Notes: a model not told the origin generated them from the sequence alone. Positions 1 through 12,618 are shown, counted from the stretch's first letter. The stretch: 64,000 nt of DNA from Picocystis sp. L7 (GCA_020975725.1 QXJR01000008.1:124001-188000), one strand, 5' to 3'. Numbers and translations: made by a program.

Positions 1-35
1 TCATCCATGGTCACAAATGGAACAGTGACAGCTTC

Positions 36-3000
36 AGCCACCTGCAAATGGATGGCCAGCCAATGGCACTGCTGGTGGTGCCATTCCATCCACCTGCAGG
101 TGACTGGAACCTCAGTGCAGCTGCTGGTGGTGCACCTCCACACACCTGCAAATGGATCGAAACTTTCTGCAGGTGCTGGTGGTGCACCTCCAACCACCTG
201 CAAATGGATGGCCAGCCAATGGCACTGCTGGTGGGGCCATTGCATCCACCTGCAGGTGGCTGGAACCTCAGTGCAGCTGCTGGTGGTGCACCTCCAACCA
301 CCTGCAAATGGATCGAAACTTTCTGCAGGTGCTGGTGGTGCACCTCCAGCCACCTGCAAATGGATGGCCAGCCAATGGCACTGCTGGTGGTGCCATTCCA
401 TCCACCTGCAGGTGACTGGAACCTCAGTGCAGCTGCTGGTGGTACACCTCCAGCCAGCTGCAAATGGATCGAAACTTTCTGCAGGTGCTGGTGGTGCACC
501 TCCAGCCACCTACAAATGGATGGCCAGCCAATGGCACTGCTGGTGGTGCCATTGCATCCACCTGCAGGTGACTGGAACCTCAGTGCAGCTGCTGGTGGTG
601 CACCTCCACCCACCTGCAAATGGATCGAAACTTTCTGCAGGTGCTGGTGGTGCACCTCCAACCACCTGCAAATGGATGGCCAGCCAATGGCACTGCTGGT
701 GGGGCCATTGCATCCACCTGCAGGTGACTGGAACCTCAGTGCAGCTGCTGGTGGTGCACCTCCACCCACCTGCAAATGGATCGAAACTTTCTGCAGGTGC
801 TGGTGGTGCACCTCCAGCCACCTGCAAATGGATGGCCAGCCAATGGCACTGCTGGTGGTGCCATTGCATCCACCTGCAGGTGACTGGAACCTCAGTGCAG
901 CTGCTGGTGGTGCACCTCCAACCACCTGCAAATGGATCGAAACTTTCTGCAGGTGCTGGTGGTGCACCTCCAGCCACCTACAAATGGATGGCCAGCCAAT
1001 GGCACTGCTGGTGGTGCCATTGCATCCACCTGCAGGTGGCTGGAACCTCAGTGCAGCTGCTGGTGGTGCACCTCCAACCACCTGCAAATGGATCGAAACT
1101 TTCTGCAGGTGCTGGTGGTGCACCTCCAGCCACCTGCAAATGGATGGCCAGCCAATGGCACTGCTGGTGGTGCCATTGCATCCACCTGCAGGTGACTGGA
1201 ACCTCAGTGCAGCTGCTGGTGGTACACCTCCAGCCAGCTGCAAATGGATCGAAACTTTCTGCAGGTGCTGGTGGTGCACCTCCAACCACCTGCAAATGGA
1301 TGGCCAGCCAATGGCACTGCTGGTGGGGCCATTGCATCCACCTGCAGGTGGCTGGAACCTCAGTGCAGCTGCTGGTGGTGCACCTCCAACCACCTGCAAA
1401 TGGATGGCCAGCCAATGGCACTGCTGGTGGGGCCATTGCATCCACCTGCAGGTGACTGGAACCTCAGTGCAGCTGCTGGTGGTGCACCTCCACCCACCTG
1501 CAAATGGATCGAAACTTTCTGCAGGTGCTGGTGGTGCACCTCCAGCCACCTGCAAATGGATGGCCAGCCAATGGCACTGCTGGTGGTGCCATTGCATCCA
1601 CCTGCAGGTGACTGGAACCTCAGTGCAGCTGCTGGTGGTGCACCTCCAACCACCTGCAAATGGATCGAAACTTTCTGCAGGTGCTGGTGGTGCACCTCCA
1701 GCCACCTGCAAATGGATGGCCAGCCAATGGCACTGCTGGTGGTGCCATTGCATCCACCTGCAGGTGACTGGAACCTCAGTGCAGCTGCTGGTGGTGCACC
1801 TCCACCCACCTGCAAATGGATCGAAACTTTCTGCAGGTGCTGGTGGTGCACCTCCAGCCACCTACAAATGGATGGCCAGCCAATGGCACTGCTGGTGGTG
1901 CCATTGCATCCACCTGCAGGTGACTGGAACCTCAGTGCAGCTGCTGGTGGTGCACCTCCAACCACCTGCAAATGGATCGAAACTTTCTGCAGGTGCTGGT
2001 GGTGCACCTCCAGCCACCTGCAAATGGATGGCCAGCCAATGGCACTGCTGGTGGTGCCATTGCATCCACCTGCAGGTGACTGGAACCTCAGTGCAGCTGC
2101 TGGTGGTGCACCTCCAACCACCTGCAAATGGATCGAAACTTTCTGCAGGTGCTGGTGGTGCACCTCCAGCCACCTACAAATGGATGGCCAGCCAATGGCA
2201 CTGCTGGTGGTGCCATTGCATCCACCTGCAGGTGGCTGGAACCTCAGTGCAGCTGCTGGTGGTGCACCTCCAACCACCTGCAAATGGATCGAAACTTTCT
2301 GCAGGTGCTGGTGGTGCACCTCCAACCACCTGCAAATGGATGGCCAGCCAATGGCACTGCTGGTGGTGCCATTGCATCCACCTGCAGGTGACTGGAACCT
2401 CAGTGCAGCTGCTGGTGGTGCACCTCCAACCACCTGCAAATGGATCGAAACTTTCTGCAGGTGCTGGTGGTGCACCTCCAGCCACCTGCAAATGGATGGC
2501 CAGCCAATGGCACTGCTGGTGGTGCCATTGCATCCACCTGCAGGTGACTGGAACCTCAGTGCAGCTGCTGGTGGTGCACCTCCAACCACCTGCAAATGGA
2601 TCGAAACTTTCTGCAGGTGCTGGTGGTGCACCTCCAGCCACCTACAAATGGATGGCCAGCCAATGGCACTGCTGGTGGTGCCATTGCATCCACCTGCAGG
2701 TGACTGGAACCTCAGTGCAGCTGCTGGTGGTGCACCTCCACCCACCTGCAAATGGATCGAAACTTTCTGCAGGTGCTGGTGGTGCACCTCCAACCACCTG
2801 CAAATGGATGGCCAGCCAATGGCACTGCTGGTGGGGCCATTGCATCCACCTGCAGGTGACTGGAACCTCAGTGCAGCTGCTGGTGGTGCACCTCCACCCA
2901 CCTGCAAATGGATCGAAACTTTCTGCAGGTGCTGGTGGTGCACCTCCAGCCACCTGCAAATGGATGGCCAGCCAATGGCACTGCTGGTGGTGCCATTGCA

Positions 3001-5150
3001 TCCACCTGCAGGTGACTGGAACCTCAGTGCAGCTGCTGGTGGTACACCTCCAGCCAGCTGCAAATGGATCGAAACTTTCTGCAGGTGCTGGTGGTGCACC
3101 TCCAACCACCTGCAAATGGATGGCCAGACAATGGCACTGCTGGTGGGGCCATTGCATCCACCTGCAGGTGGCTGGAACCTCAGTGCAGCTGCTGGTGGTG
3201 CACCTCCAACCACCTGCAAATGGATGGCCAGCCAATGGCACTGCTGGTGGGGCCATTGCATCCACCTGCAGGTGACTGGAACCTCAGTGCAGCTGCTGGT
3301 GGTGCACCTCCACCCACCTGCAAATGGATCGAAACTTTCTGCAGGTGCTGGTGGTGCACCTCCAGCCACCTGCAAATGGATGGCCAGCCAATGGCACTGC
3401 TGGTGGTGCCATTGCATCCACCTGCAGGTGACTGGAACCTCAGTGCAGCTGCTGGTGGTGCACCTCCAACCACCTGCAAATGGATCGAAACTTTCTGCAG
3501 GTGCTGGTGGTGCACCTCCAGCCACCTGCAAATGGATGGCCAGCCAATGGCACTGCTGGTGGTGCCATTGCATCCACCTGCAGGTGACTGGAACCTCAGT
3601 GCAGCTGCTGGTGGTGCACCTCCAACCACCTGCAAATGGATCGAAACTTTCTGCAGGTGCTGGTGGTGCACCTCCAGCCACCTACAAATGGATGGCCAGC
3701 CAATGGCACTGCTGGTGGTGCCATTGCATCCACCTGCAGGTGACTGGAACCTCAGTGCAGCTGCTGGTGGTGCACCTCCACCCACCTGCAAATGGATCGA
3801 AACTTTCTGCAGGTGCTGGTGGTGCACCTCCAACCACCTGCAAATGGATGGCCAGCCAATGGCACTGCTGGTGGGGCCATTGCATCCACCTGCAGGTGAC
3901 TGGAACCTCAGTGCAGCTGCTGGTGGTGCACCTCCAACCACCTGCAAATGGATCGAAACTTTCTGCAGGTGCTGGTGGTGCACCTCCAGCCACCTGCAAA
4001 TGGATGGCCAGCCAATGGCACTGCTGGTGGGGCCATTGCATCCACCTGCAGGTGACTGGAACCTCAGTGCAGCTGCTGGTGGTACACCTCCAACCACCTG
4101 CAAATGGATCGAAACTTTGTGCAGGTGCTGGTGGTGCACCTCCAACCACCTGCAAATGGATGGCCAGCCAATGGCACTGCTGGTGGGGCCATTGCATCCA
4201 CCTGCAGGTGACTGGAACCTCAGTGCAGCTGCTGGTGGTGCACCTCCACCCACCTGCAAATGGATCGAAACTTTGTGCAGGTGCTGGTGGTGCACCTCCA
4301 GCCACCTGCAAATGGATGGCCAGCCAATGGCACTGCTGGTGGTGCCATTGCATCCACCTGCAGGTGACTGGAACCTCAGTGCAGCTGCTGGTGGTGCACC
4401 TCCAACCACCTGCAAATGGATCGAAACTTTCTGCAGGTGCTGGTGGTGCACCTCCAGCCACCTGCAAATGGATGGCCAGCCAATGGCACTGCTGGTGGTG
4501 CCATTGCATCCACCTGCAGGTGACTGGAACCTCAGTGCAGCTGCTGGTGGTGCACCTCCACCCACCTGCAAATGGATCGAAACTTTCTGCAGGTGCTGGT
4601 GGTGCACCTCCAACCACCTGCAAATGGATGGCCAGCCAATGGCACTGCTGGTGGTGCCATTGCATCCACCTGCAGGTGACTGGAACCTCAGTGCAGCTGC
4701 TGGTGGTGCACCTCCAACCACCTGCAAATGGATCGAAACTTTCTGCAGGTGCTGGTGGTGCACCTCCAGCCACCTACAAATGGATGGCCAGCCAATGGCA
4801 CTGCTGGTGGTGCCATTGCATCCACCTGCAGGTGACTGGAACCTCAGTGCAGCTGCTGGTGGTGCACCTCCACCCACCTGCAAATGGATCGAAACTCTCT
4901 GCAGGTGCTGGTGGTGCACCTCCAACCACCTGCAAATGGATGGCCAGCCAATGGCACTGCTGGTGGGGCCATTGCATCCACCTGCAGGTGACTGGAACCT
5001 CAGTGCAGCTGCTGGTGGTGCACCTCCACCCACCTGCAAATGGATCGAAACTTTCTGCAGGTGCTGGTGGTGCACCTCCAGCCAGCTGCAGATGGATCGA
5101 AACTTTGTGCAGGTGCTGGTGGTGCACCTTCAGCCACCTGCAAATGGATC
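36..5150 (+). repeat. Left minisatellite array, 52-bp monomers in a 156-bp A-B-C unit (about 98 monomers)
   Basis: Three diverged monomers of exactly 52 bp alternate. A begins tgcaaatggatggccagcca, B begins tgcaggtgactggaacctca, C begins tgcaaatggatcgaaacttt, and all share a gctggtgg core and end in ccacc. Because 52 is 1 mod 3 and the 156-bp unit lacks stops, every frame stays open until the order slips. At about 1395 and 3215 C is skipped and B runs into A. These two slips are 1820 bp apart (35 monomers) and lie in matching contexts, marking a segmental duplication within the array. The last monomers near 5090-5150 are the most degraded. I regard the array as non-coding. Confidence 0.93.
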
Positions 5151-7680
5151 AAGAATTTTCGCTGGTCTACCTCTGGTGCTGCTAGTACAGATGGAGTTGC
5201 TTTCACTAGTAGATAAATAGACACCGTTTTGTTGATAATGGTAGTGCCGGTGGGTAGAATGATCAATTGTTGGTGATGATGGAGGTGGATGCCGTATGCT
5301 CCTACTAGGCAAAAGGGATGGCAAGTAGGGATATGAAGTAGAAACCATGTCAATTCTTGTGGGAGATTTCATCCTATATTGTGTATGTATATTGTACATT
5401 TGTCATCAAGACTTTTTGGCTTTAGATGTCTACTTCTTTCGTAAGCAAGATTGAAGACTTCCTTTCGTCTTAGATCTCTTCAGTACGCTTCCTCTAGAGT
5501 CTTTGCCGCTTCCGTTGCAAAGTTGTGCATGCAATGGATTTATGTGAGGCTTATGAGCTTTGTGCATGGTAATCTTACATTAAGTCGACTTCATAAGTGT
5601 AACAAATGATTACATTTCATTGTTGTCATCATCGTGAATGTTTGTGTGGGCTCTTCTCTTTTTGCTATTCCAAAGTAATGCTTGGGCACATATGAGGATC
5701 ATGTATCCCGCTTGGTTGCTAAAAAGCATTGAATTTTGTTGAATCCTGATATCGGCATTGTGTTGTTCACTCAAAGGTCCATTGGTGATTGCTCGATCAT
5801 CGCTAGTGCAAGAGTGCGCAGGAGCGCTTGTGTGATTCCTATGGTGTACTTGATCTTGTAAGAAGATTGTGTTCCCATCAAATCAGGTTCACGCATTGCA
5901 CAAACAAGTTGTAGCTCCTTTGCGTTGCCATGCATAGTTTTCTTAGGGGGCTCTTCAAAGAAGTAGCACAAGAACTCCATAATGTCAACTGTGCTTTGTG
6001 GATCCCGTCCATGTATAACATGGACACCAACCACTTGGGAGCATGTGCCACCGAGATAATGAATGACACCGGGTACCATCTCGGTGCTCTTCTTCTACTC
6101 TTTTTCTTTGCGAACAGTGGAACTTTTTAAGTAATTCCGACCGTGACGGACAAAAGCACCGTTGGGGCCCAAGCAACCTGTCTGGGCAAACTCCAAGCTC
6201 CCCATCCTTTCGAGTTCCCCATCGCAACTTCCATCCACTGGAGTATCATTAACATCCAATTTTAGTAATTTCTTGAATGTTGAACTTCTAGCTAGTCTTT
6301 CCATCATGTAGTGGCACAAGGACAATTCCTTCTTCCGACTCCTAGTCATCCTTGTAAGGCAAAGAATGGCCATGCCTAAGTGTCTGCTTTCTCTAAACAA
6401 CTCTTTGATGTCATCACGACCAAGTACTTCAATCTCTTTGTCACAAAATCTCTTTAAAATTCTTCTCGCACAAACTGGTATAAAAGTGTTCAAAGCATAA
6501 ATGGAACCCAACGCTTAACACATTCCTACTAAGCAAAGAACAACTCCCAATCGCCCGTTCCTTGATATCAAAATGTGGTCACGCAACATTCTAAGTGGTC
6601 CTATGAGATTTGTTTTTGCTTCGTCTAAATCACCAAGTTTGATTCCTTGAGTCCCAAGGTCCCACAATACTTTTCTGACGTGTGTTGGAGGACAATTCTT
6701 GTTGTAGGGAAAAACCATTGTGGATTCCTTGAACTTGTTCCAAGATCTTTACCGCACAATGGAGAACATGGAGGAGGTCGAGCACTTCACTCCATTGGGC
6801 TTGAAAGTCAAGAAATCAGCACTCAAAAGTTTGGGAGTGAAATGAAAAGTTTGAAAAGAGTATGTACCAACGATGAGTACTTAAACGTGATTGTGCTCTT
6901 CTCGAAGGATGGCAAGAATGAGCATGTAGCATGTTTCGAAGACCTCGATACCATTCCAACTGCCAACTATTGGCCTGATGAAGGTGGGCATATGGTAAGG
7001 GAGTATAGGAAGCGAGCGCGTGGAATTCGAATCAGAAGAACAAGAGTGGCGATTGATTGTTGTCTTTCAATAGACCAGCAATGCATTGCCGTGAGAACAT
7101 GTCAACGAGCGATTACAAATTGCATTCCTGGAAAACCCAAGAGTCTTTTCTTCCGGCAATGTCGTACCTCTAGTAAGGCCCACAAAAACAAGGAGAAGTT
7201 ACTCCTCAGCAAATTTGCCCCATGCTAGCCATTTGGTGTGCATGGCTGGAAACCAATGACACGACCTTCTGTGAAGCAAAAGGCAGATGCATCTGCCCAA
7301 CTTGAAATCTTCATCCGAAATATGATTCCCGCTCAAGCAAGAGATGTGTTTTCGATTTCGCAAGCTTGGGGAGAAATAGAAATTTTCGAGTACATCAGTG
7401 AAAAATCGAGTGAAAGGTCAGCAAGTGGTACAGAGTATTCAAATGATAGAGCTTCATCACGATCTCCACTACAGTAGGACAACCAATGCTAATGGTGCAA
7501 GACATGTTGTAAAATGGGTTACAAGCTTCTTAAACAACCAAACATAGTCCCTTGCCTAACAACTTTTCCAACGTCCTCAATGTCCTCAATTTGCATCATA
7601 TCGAATAAAGCTCAACCACCATGGATCTCCTAGATGAACCGCCTTCGCCTCCATCAGAAGCAAAGAAAGTTATCTTCACA
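5151..7680. other. AT-rich core between the arrays, with coding-looking remnants
   Basis: Composition changes abruptly to AT-rich and CpG-poor sequence. On the - strand, 6718-6515 and 6511-6095 are two adjacent open stretches split by a stop. A further stretch at 6079-5771 is in another frame. On the + strand 6647-7228 (193 codons) and 7238-7477 are open. The - strand peptides have protein-like composition, for example RILKRFCDKEIEVLGRDDIK, but I recognise no domain, transposase motif or host gene family. Either a decayed gene or transposon sits here, or an unspliced gene. No terminal repeats other than the satellite arms are visible. Confidence 0.5.
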
Positions 7681-10600
7681 CATCTGCAGGTGGCTGGAGG
7701 TGCACCACCAGCACCTGCAGAAAGTTTCGATCCATCTGCAGGTGGCTGGAGGTGCACCACCAGCAGCTGCACTGAGGTTCCAGCCATCTGCAGGTGGATG
7801 CAATGGCCACACCAGCAGTGCCATTGGCTGGCCATCCATTTGCAGCTGGCTGGAGGTGTACCACCAGCAGCTGCACTGAGGTTCCAGTCACCTGCAGGTG
7901 GATGCAATGGCACCACCAGCAGTGCCATTGGCTGGCCATCCATTTGCAGGTGGCTGGAGGTGCACCACCAGCACCTGCAGAAAGTTTCGATCCATTTGCA
8001 GGTGGTTGGAGGTGCACCACCAGCAGCTGCACTGAGGTTCCAGCCACCTGCAGGTGGATGCAATGGCCACACCAGCAGTGCCATTGGCTGGCCATCCATT
8101 TGCAGGTGGCTGGAGGTGTACCACCAGCAGCTGCACTGAGGTTCCAGTCACCTGCAGGTGGATGCAATGGCACCACCAGCAGTGCCATTGGCTGGCCATC
8201 CATTTGCAGGTGGTTGGAGGTGCACCACCAGCACCTGCAGAAAGTTTCGATCCATTTGCAGCTGGCTGGAGGTGTACCACCAGCAGCTGCACTGAGGTTC
8301 CAGTCACCTGCAGGTGGATGCAATGGCACCACCAGCAGTGCCATTGGCTGGCCATCCATTTGCAGGTGGCTGGAGGTGCACCACCAGCACCTGCAGAAAG
8401 TTTCGATCCATTTGCAGGTGGTTGGAGGTGCACCACCAGCAGCTGCACTGAGGTTCCAGCCACCTGCAGGTGGATGCAATGGCCACACCAGCAGTGCCAT
8501 TGGCTGGCCATCCATTTGCAGGTGGCTGGAGGTGTACCACCAGCAGCTGCACTGAGGTTCCAGTCACCTGCAGGTGGATGCAATGGCCCCACCAGCAGTG
8601 CCATTGGCTGGCCATCCATTTGCAGGTGGTTGGAGGTGCACCACCAGCACCTGCAGAAAGTTTCGATCCATTTGCAGCTGGCTGGAGGTGTACCACCAGC
8701 AGCTGCACTGAGGTTCCAGTCACCTGCAGGTGGATGCAATGGCACCACCAGCAGTGCCATTGGCTGGCCATCCATTTGCAGGTGGCTGGAGGTGCACCAC
8801 CAGCACCTGCAGAAAGTTTCGATCCATTTGCAGGTGGTTGGAGGTGCACCACCAGCAGCTGCACTGAGGTTCCAGCCACCTGCAGGTGGATGCAATGGCC
8901 ACACCAGCAGTGCCATTGGCTGGCCATCCATTTGCAGGTGGCTGGAGGTGTACCACCAGCAGCTGCACTGAGGTTCCAGTCACCTGCAGGTGGATGCAAT
9001 GGCACCACCAGCAGTGCCATTGGCTGGCCATCCATTTGCAGGTGGTTGGAGGTGCACCACCAGCACCTGCAGAAAGTTTCGATCCATTTGCAGCTGGCTG
9101 GAGGTGTACCACCAGCAGCTGCACTGAGGTTCCAGTCACCTGCAGGTGGATGCAATGGCACCACCAGCAGTGCCATTGGCTGGCCATCCATTTGCAGGTG
9201 GCTGGAGGTGCACCACCAGCACCTGCAGAAAGTTTCGATCCATTTGCAGGTGGTTGGAGGTGCACCACCAGCAGCTGCACTGAGGTTCCAGCCACCTGCA
9301 GGTGGATGCAATGGCCCCACCAGCAGTGCCATTGGCTGGCCATCCATTTGCAGGTGGTTGGAGGTGCACCACCAGCACCTGCAGAAAGTTTCGATCCATT
9401 TGCAGGTGGGTGGAGGTGCACCACCAGCAGCTGCACTGAGGTTCCAGTCACCTGCAGGTGGATGCAATGGCACCACCAGCAGTGCCATTGGCTGGCCATC
9501 CATTTGCAGGTGGCTGGAGGTGCACCACCAGCACCTGCAGAAAGTTTCGATCCATTTGCAGGTGGTTGGAGGTGCACCACCAGCAGCTGCACTGAGGTTC
9601 CAGTCACCTGCAGGTGGATGCAATGGCACCACCAGCAGTGCCATTGGCTGGCCATCCATTTGCAGGTGGCTGGAGGTGCACCACCAGCACCTGCAGAAAG
9701 TTTCGATCCATTTGCAGGTGGTTGGAGGTGCACCACCAGCAGCTGCACTGAGGTTCCAGCCACCTGCAGGTGGATGCAATGGCCCCACCAGCAGTGCCAT
9801 TGGCTGGCCATCCATTTGCAGGTGGTTGGAGGTGCACCACCAGCACCTGCAGAAAGTTTCGATCCATTTGCAGGTGGGTGGAGGTGCACCACCAGCAGCT
9901 GCACTGAGGTTCCAGTCACCTGCAGGTGGATGGAATGGCACCACCAGCAGTGCCATTGGCTGGCCATCCATTTGCAGGTGGCTGGAGGTGCACCACCAGC
10001 ACCTGCAGAAAGTTTCGATCCATTTGCAGGTGGTTGGAGGTGCACCACCAGCAGCTGCACTGAGGTTCCAGTCACCTGCAGGTGGATGCAATGGCCCCAC
10101 CAGCAGTGCCATTGGCTGGCCATCCATTTGCAGGTGGTTGGAGGTGCACCACCAGCACCTGCAGAAAGTTTCGATCCATTTGCAGGTGGGTGGAGGTGCA
10201 CCACCAGCAGCTGCACTGAGGTTCCAGTCACCTGCAGGTGGATGCAATGGCCCCACCAGCAGTGCCATTGGCTGGCCATCCATTTGCAGGTGGTTGGAGG
10301 TGCACCACCAGCACCTGCAGAAAGTTTCGATCCATTTGCAGGTGGGTGGAGGTGCACCACCAGCAGCTGCACTGAGGTTCCAGTCACCTGCAGGTGGATG
10401 GAATGGCACCACCAGCAGTGCCATTGGCTGGCCATCCATTTGCAGCTGGCTGGAGGTGTACCACCAGCAGCTGCACTGAGGTTCCAGTCACCTGCAGGTG
10501 GATGCAATGGCACCACCAGCAGTGCCATTGGCTGGCCATCCATTTGCAGGTGGCTGGAGGTGCACCACCAGCACCTGCAGAAAGTTTCGATCCATTTGCA

Positions 10601-12584
10601 GGTGGTTGGAGGTGCACCACCAGCAGCTGCACTGAGGTTCCAGCCACCTGCAGGTGGATGCAATGGCCACACCAGCAGTGCCATTGGCTGGCCATCCATT
10701 TGCAGGTGGCTGGAGGTGTACCACCAGCAGCTGCACTGAGGTTCCAGTCACCTGCAGGTGGATGCAATGGCACCACCAGCAGTGCCATTGGCTGGCCATC
10801 CATTTGCAGGTGGTTGGAGGTGCACCACCAGCACCTGCAGAAAGTTTCGATCCATTTGCAGCTGGCTGGAGGTGTACCACCAGCAGCTGCACTGAGGTTC
10901 CAGTCACCTGCAGGTGGATGCAATGGCACCACCAGCAGTGCCATTGGCTGGCCATCCATTTGCAGGTGGCTGGAGGTGCACCACCAGCACCTGCAGAAAG
11001 TTTCGATCCATTTGCAGGTGGTTGGAGGTGCACCACCAGCAGCTGCACTGAGGTTCCAGCCACCTGCAGGTGGATGCAATGGCCACACCAGCAGTGCCAT
11101 TGGCTGGCCATCCATTTGCAGGTGGCTGGAGGTGTACCACCAGCAGCTGCACTGAGGTTCCAGTCACCTGCAGGTGGATGCAATGGCCCCACCAGCAGTG
11201 CCATTGGCTGGCCATCCATTTGCAGGTGGTTGGAGGTGCACCACCAGCACCTGCAGAAAGTTTCGATCCATTTGCAGCTGGCTGGAGGTGTACCACCAGC
11301 AGCTGCACTGAGGTTCCAGTCACCTGCAGGTGGATGCAATGGCACCACCAGCAGTGCCATTGGCTGGCCATCCATTTGCAGGTGGCTGGAGGTGCACCAC
11401 CAGCACCTGCAGAAAGTTTCGATCCATTTGCAGGTGGTTGGAGGTGCACCACCAGCAGCTGCACTGAGGTTCCAGCCACCTGCAGGTGGATGCAATGGCC
11501 ACACCAGCAGTGCCATTGGCTGGCCATCCATTTGCAGGTGGCTGGAGGTGTACCACCAGCAGCTGCACTGAGGTTCCAGTCACCTGCAGGTGGATGCAAT
11601 GGCACCACCAGCAGTGCCATTGGCTGGCCATCCATTTGCAGGTGGTTGGAGGTGCACCACCAGCACCTGCAGAAAGTTTCGATCCATTTGCAGCTGGCTG
11701 GAGGTGTACCACCAGCAGCTGCACTGAGGTTCCAGTCACCTGCAGGTGGATGCAATGGCACCACCAGCAGTGCCATTGGCTGGCCATCCATTTGCAGGTG
11801 GCTGGAGGTGCACCACCAGCACCTGCAGAAAGTTTCGATCCATTTGCAGGTGGTTGGAGGTGCACCACCAGCAGCTGCACTGAGGTTCCAGCCACCTGCA
11901 GGTGGATGCAATGGCCCCACCAGCAGTGCCATTGGCTGGCCATCCATTTGCAGGTGGTTGGAGGTGCACCACCAGCACCTGCAGAAAGTTTCGATCCATT
12001 TGCAGGTGGGTGGAGGTGCACCACCAGCAGCTGCACTGAGGTTCCAGTCACCTGCAGGTGGATGCAATGGCACCACCAGCAGTGCCATTGGCTGGCCATC
12101 CATTTGCAGGTGGCTGGAGGTGCACCACCAGCACCTGCAGAAAGTTTCGATCCATTTGCAGGTGGTTGGAGGTGCACCACCAGCAGCTGCACTGAGGTTC
12201 CAGTCACCTGCAGGTGGATGCAATGGCACCACCAGCAGTGCCATTGGCTGGCCATCCATTTGCAGGTGGCTGGAGGTGCACCACCAGCACCTGCAGAAAG
12301 TTTCGATCCATTTGCAGGTGGTTGGAGGTGCACCACCAGCAGCTGCACTGAGGTTCCAGCCACCTGCAGGTGGATGCAATGGCCCCACCAGCAGTGCCAT
12401 TGGCTGGCCATCCATTTGCAGGTGGTTGGAGGTGCACCACCAGCACCTGCAGAAAGTTTCGATCCATTTGCAGGTGGGTGGAGGTGCACCACCAGCAGCT
12501 GCACTGAGGTTCCAGTCACCTGCAGGTGGATGGAATGGCACCACCAGCAGTGCCATTGGCTGGCCATCCATTTGCAGGTGGCTG
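7681..12584 (-). repeat. Right minisatellite array, same 52-bp family in inverse orientation (about 94 monomers)
   Basis: This is the reverse complement of the left-array family. Its inner part carries an 8-monomer (416-bp) higher-order period, in which an A monomer with a private ggccacacc variant is followed directly by B with C missing. Landmarks repeat at 8054, 8470 and 8886, and again at 10654, 11070 and 11486. The second set is displaced by exactly 2600 bp (50 monomers), so about half of the array is a recent tandem duplication of the other half. The outermost units resemble the outer left array. Non-coding by the same reasoning. Confidence 0.93.
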
Positions 12585-12618
12585 AAGCTGTCACTGTTCC
12601 ATTTGTGACCATGGATGA

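Larger units (their letters stand above)
1..12618. repeat. Giant inverted repeat: two opposed minisatellite arrays around an AT-rich core
   Basis: The first 35 bases (ending in cagcttcagccacctgcaaa) reappear reverse-complemented at about 12584-12618, and everything between 36 and 12584 except the 2.5-kb core is the same 52-bp satellite in opposite orientation. The left arm reads A-B-C on the + strand, the right arm on the - strand. The outermost units also share variants, such as a ccattcc A monomer followed by a ggggcc A monomer, while deeper units differ. So the inversion is real and the arms have since been reshuffled. The left arm may extend beyond base 1. Candidate explanations are an inverted-repeat centromere-like domain, a Foldback-type element whose termini are tandem repeats, or a chance inverted duplication of a satellite. 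An assembly artefact is also possible. Confidence 0.9.

Noticed and set aside
36-5150. CRISPR-like array (regular 52-bp periodicity)
   Set aside because: The monomers are contiguous and related along their whole length; there are no unique spacers between constant repeats, and the genome is eukaryotic.
48-5220. Open frames of up to 1313 codons encoding Cys/Trp/Pro-rich 52-residue repeats
   Set aside because: All six frames are open because the 156-bp satellite unit lacks stops. The peptides in different frames are equally repetitive, and none has a non-repeat domain or a proper start.
5151-7680. Retroelement or virus-like insertion in the core
   Set aside because: No reverse transcriptase, integrase, protease, capsid or envelope motif and no LTR-type direct repeats were seen.
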